Source: Synaphobranchus kaupii | Taxonomy: Eukaryota > Chordata > Actinopteri > Anguilliformes > Synaphobranchidae | Direction of reading: 5' to 3' | DNA length: 64,000 nucleotides | NCBI GenBank assembly: GCA_029718625.1 | Contig: CM056376.1 | Location: 117,971,906-118,035,905 of the forward strand | Program-made: the position numbers and the translations under genes | The notes under the pieces: model-generated | Seen by the model: the letters and a program-made list of their open reading frames with translations, nothing else | What the model was told of the DNA's origin: nothing | Databases searched by the model: none | Shown: positions 44,939-64,000 of the stretch, one piece after another | Layout of the letters: each line of letters begins with the position of its first letter | Numbering within the stretch: position 1 is the stretch's first letter

Positions 44939-45433
44939 GCTGTGTCCGAATACGACCCCTGTCTACTATGTACCCTGTCCCCTCACATTGCAAGCAGTCT
45001 GCGAAAGAAATCCCGCAAAACTCTTTCCAAACTAGTGAGGAAGTAGTTTGTAATATTTAAAAAAAAATTTTTTTATTGAGAATATCAATCAGTTAACATA
45101 TGACGATTGTTACAAAGTGTAGATTATGAATGAAGATAGAATTAACAAAAATAAAAAGAGTATTTCGTAATATCCACTCTTGTACCATAGATATGCATAT
45201 AGCCTATGCTCTACGTCTTTTACGTTTTTACTTCTGAGTTACTTACTGAAATTGTGCACAGTTCTGCAGATGAGTGTCCTCCTGAATTCCCAAAACCCCA
45301 GAAATAAGGGGTTCATCCTGGTATTTTAAGTGCCCCCATTTGTGAGAAAAAGTCGCCCACTCAAAAGCTTTTTGACAAAGTGGACACAAATATGCGCCCT
45401 CAAAAGGGTGTAGGGGTCGTATTCGGACACAGC
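44939..45433. mobile_element. MITE c of the CCAGG stack (GGCTGTGTCCGAAT family)
   Basis: The ends GCTGTGTCCGAATACGACCC and GGGTCGTATTCGGACACAGC are inverted repeats. CCAGG lies at 44934-44938 and 45434-45438. It is of the same family as 21675 and 28642. Confidence 0.8.
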
Positions 45434-45438
45434 CCAGG

Positions 45439-45699
45439 GCTGCGTTCAGCCCAGACAAAACGTTTATTTAAACGGAAACGGTGGTGCGTTGAACACCCTG
45501 TTGTGTTACGCAAGCGTTGTCTTTTTAATACCGCGGGGTTTGTATACACGTCGCTGCTGATTGGGTAACACCTCTGACACACCCACCAAACGAGAGAAAA
45601 CGTACCTCAAAGCCCGTTTCACACCGTTTCGAGGAAACATGTCGTTCAACCTGGAAACCGTAGCAAAACGGTGCACACCGTTTTCAGATTGAACGTGGC
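45439..45699. mobile_element. MITE d of the CCAGG stack
   Basis: The ends GCTGCGTTCAGCCC and CAGATTGAACGTGGC are imperfect inverted repeats; inside, AAACGG-type words are also inverted (GAAACGGTGG, GCAAAACGGTG). CCAGG lies at 45434-45438 and 45700-45704. Confidence 0.65.
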
Positions 45700-45704
45700 C
45701 CAGG

Positions 45705-46490
45705 TGTTGTGTTCTGTAAGAACGTTGCATCTATTTTTAGTATTTTCTCCCTCCCCCTAGTGGTCGCTGAGGAGTAATTCATTATTCTCTTGGTTTAATT
45801 CCTGCTATTGTTTTCATTGGTTGTTTTAGTCATATGACACAGCCAGGTCATAGTTCACAGATTATGATCAGGAAATGCTTTAGTTATTGCATTACATGTG
45901 GTCAGCTTGCAGCTCCAACTACCTTATCCTTTCCTTCCTCTGTGCCTTGGAAAGCATCGCTTGTAAGTTATATTTACATTTACAGTGAATTATAATAGTA
46001 CACAAGTGTCATGCAATGTATTCCATTATGTTACATTTAAATATTTACTTTATTTACATGTGAATACTGCCAACATTAAACTAGCTATGAGTAGCTATGG
46101 TGTTTCCCATTGTAATAGCTATTTGATAGCTTTCCTGCTGCAAGTATGCCAGTACCTTTTCTGTTAGTGTTTGTAAGCTGGTGAACTTTATGTACATTAT
46201 TTACAAGTTATGTACAGCTATTTACATATCACTTGAATGTGGTATTTGTACATTATAACTTTGTAGCTGTCATTTACATCATTTTATGTCTGTGGACGTA
46301 TGATGTCATTTAAATAGCATCCAGTAATTGGTGCTGTCTTTCTGTATCATTTCAGTTTTACAAAAATCCTTTCATGAGAATGACGACAACAGTAAAAAGC
46401 ATTCAACTTTACTCCAGCCTCCGACTTTCTCTTGAAGCCTGTTAGCTATCTGTCGATTTGTGTACAGACACACACATTGGGGACAGAATA
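45705..46490. mobile_element. Unclassified or LTR-like insert e of the CCAGG stack
   Basis: It begins TGTTGTGTTCTGTAAGAACG and ends GGGGACAGAATA, with CCAGG at 45700-45704 and 46491-46495. The TG start and 5-bp duplication would suit an LTR, but the end is not CA and no clear inverted repeat is present. Confidence 0.45.
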
Positions 46491-46738
46491 CCAGGACACT
46501 CACAGAAACCGGATTTTTCCCCAGAACACTTGATTTATTGATAGCTGCTGGAATGTAATGTGTAAATTTAATAATTTTGCCAAAATTAAATTGAAAAAAT
46601 CTTGCCTACGGCACCTTTAAGGTACTGTTCCAACGATCCAAGTGATCGTTTACTGTGTTGAAATGACTTGGGAGACAACAAAAAAAAAAAAAAAGTATTA
46701 AAATAAAAAACACCTGGAACATCAAGCAGAGGCTCAGG

Positions 46739-46744
46739 TTTATT
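46739..46744 (-). terminator. Candidate polyadenylation signal of slc12a6
   Basis: TTTATT on the plus strand reads AATAAA on the minus strand, about 580 bases beyond the stop codon. A 14-base A run (T on the coding strand) follows at about 46681-46694. The 3' UTR would include the CA repeat at 46928-47045. Confidence 0.45.
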
Positions 46745-46927
46745 CTCATTTTACAGGAAAATATTTACATTTTTGAATAGTTTTATGTCATTATTTAAAA
46801 AAAATTATAATCCCTGGGATTCCTCACCGTTTATGTACAAGCAAAAAAAATGTGGAGGAAGAAAGACCCACAGTCCCTGAACAGAAAGAACACTGCTTAT
46901 TCCAGTCGGAGTTTACGCACATATAAG

Positions 46928-46930
46928 CGC

Positions 46931-46974
<44 letters not shown>

Positions 46975-47052
46975 TGACTTATGCACACACACACACATAC
47001 AAACATGCATGTACACACGCATCCACACACACTCACACACACACAAACACAC
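46928..47052. repeat. CA-rich repeat in slc12a6 3' UTR
   Basis: (AC)n with interruptions (ACAGACACTGACTTATGC, ACATGCATGTACAC). Frames on both strands are artefacts. Confidence 0.9.
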
Positions 47053-47324
47053 AGGTACGCAAGCATGCGCACACAGATAAGAGGAACACTGCAGTGATAG
47101 ATGCCCCACATGGAATGTGTCTTAGAAAGGGTGGGGGGCGCGACACGATGACGGTGTTCCAGTGCAGGTCAAATGTTTAGGGTTATGTGCACATTCTGTG
47201 AACACAGTTCACCAGACCGGTGCTCCAACAGAATTCTGTTATACAGTAGGGCAGCAGGTTCGAGGGTATGCCCCCCCCCCCCCGCCACCACCTTGGTGCA
47301 ACTGGCTGCTTCGTTTCTACTCCA

Positions 47325-63037
<15,713 letters not shown>

Positions 63038-63116
63038 CTGTAGGGGCACCAGAAAGCCCACCGTCAGCACTGCATCATAAATACAATAAACCATACACCC
63101 ACTAAACCACACACAC

Positions 63117-63768
63117 ATACACAGTGACCCTTTCCTCTAAGGGGACAAGTGGACCCAAACCATGCCAGGAAAATGCCCCCCACAGCATAACAGAGCCACC
63201 TGTCCCCCCTCACTGTAGGGGTCAAGCATTCAGGCCTGTACCGTCCTCGAACTGTACGCCACGCATGCACTCGCCCATTTGTCGAGAATATGGTGAAGGA
63301 TGACTCATCTGACCATATCACTTTTTTCCACATCTCTGTAGACCGGTGCCTATGGTTTTTGCACCACTGAACTCTCTAATGTGCATTTGTCTTTGTAATG
63401 AGGGGTTTATACACTGCAACTCTACCATAATATCCCTCTCTATGTAGTTGTCGACAGACTGTTCTTGCTGACACAGTCTGATCACGTCCTGCATTGACAT
63501 TCTGACACCTGAGGAAAAGTTGCTCTTCTGTTTTTCCTTACATATCGCACTAATGCATGAGCATCAAGTCATCGAATGTGCGCTGTCGACCACAATTTCA
63601 GACCCCATTTACTGATGTCTTTCCCATAGATCTGAATGCAGATGTCACTTTAGTCACTGTTCCTATTGCAACACAAGCCAGTTGAGCAGTCTGTGTGACT
63701 GAAGCTCCAGCCATCCGTGCCCCAATAATGAACCCTCTTTCAAAGTCACTTCCGTTTCCTCTTGCCAT
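63117..63768 (-). pseudogene. Tc1-like transposase remnant
   Basis: On the minus strand MARGNGSDFERGFIIGARMA begins at 63768, and WKKVIWSDESSFTIF (first catalytic aspartate context) follows near 63330. Stops interrupt the middle, and the frame is lost after the GSTCPLRGKG region at about 63120, so the last catalytic part is absent. It lies in the slc12a6 intron upstream of exon 62863-63037. Confidence 0.75.
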
Positions 63769-63957
63769 CTTGATCCAAAATCGAGGTCAACTGGGCCTGC
63801 AGTATTTTTATACATGCCATAGAGCATAGGATGTTAATTGCTTAATAGTATCATGCAGTACAGCTGTATGGAAGCATCTGCATTTGTTATGTTTCTCCAC
63901 TCATTTATTAAGGTTTTTTCCTTTAATTTGTCACCTGTCTCATGTGAATTATCTGCT

Positions 63958-64000
63958 ATGGCCTTCACAGTCACCAGATCTCAACCCAATTGAACATCTA
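63958..64000 (+). pseudogene. Second Tc1-like transposase fragment at window edge
   Basis: In one plus frame the last 42 bases read WPSQSPDLNPIEHL, the conserved block around the third catalytic residue of Tc1-type transposases. It is in the opposite orientation to the remnant at 63117-63768. Confidence 0.65.

Larger units (their letters stand above)
40804..46616. mobile_element. piggyBac-type MITE split by nested insertions
   Basis: TTAA at 40800-40803 and 46617-46620 bound a reversed copy of the MITE at 9533-9920. Its pieces are 40804-41049, 44026-44041 and 46491-46616. Read together they restore the order seen in the intact copy: GACAGCCTA, TACAGAGCCCAGG, ACACTCACAGA. Everything between is later insertion. 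Confidence 0.75.

Overview
The window is vertebrate nuclear DNA, almost certainly from a teleost fish. It has long introns with GT-AG junctions, two recognisable vertebrate genes whose reading frames join exactly across every intron, a TRIM gene pair of the type expanded in fishes, and fish-type repeats: a Sleeping Beauty-like Tc1 element, hAT-, Harbinger- and piggyBac-like MITEs, SINE tails and many micro- and minisatellites. I cannot name the species. Most long open frames in the window lie in tandem repeats or (AC)n and are not genes.

Layout. 1-14.6 kb, plus strand: two tandem RING/B-box/coiled-coil/B30.2 (TRIM) genes. The first (1503-3761) has lost its RING part from view and carries four single-base frame breaks. 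The second (RING exon to stop 8769-14361, possible first exon at 4652) is intact. Between and inside them lie gypsy LTR and gag remnants, a clean solo LTR and large minisatellites. 17.8-39.8 kb, minus strand: a complete supt16h (FACT complex subunit SPT16), 24 coding exons that sum to 3093 bp, or 1030 residues. 39.8-46.7 kb: promoter-side and intergenic DNA dominated by a resolvable pile of nested transposons. 47.3-63.0 kb, minus strand: the C-terminal half of a K-Cl cotransporter, best matched to slc12a6 (KCC3), 13 exons and 611 residues, whose 5' exons lie beyond the right edge. 63.1-64.0 kb: Tc1-like transposase fragments.

supt16h and the second TRIM gene are convergent. supt16h and the cotransporter gene are in the same orientation. 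The genes have no obvious functional link: chromatin passage by polymerases, chloride-coupled potassium export, and ubiquitin ligation or innate immunity.

The most unusual structures are repeats. (1) A piggyBac-like MITE (TTAA-flanked, 40.80-46.62 kb) has been split twice. One break holds two elements separated by repeated TAA. The other holds five different elements in a row, each bounded by the same CCAGG pentamer. (2) supt16h intron 4 is essentially one 46-bp minisatellite whose unit contains the intron's own 3' splice acceptor plus the first 21 coding bases of exon 5, giving roughly thirty decoy acceptors; transposons later broke up the array. A similar acceptor-derived repeat sits before the B30.2 exon of the TRIM gene.
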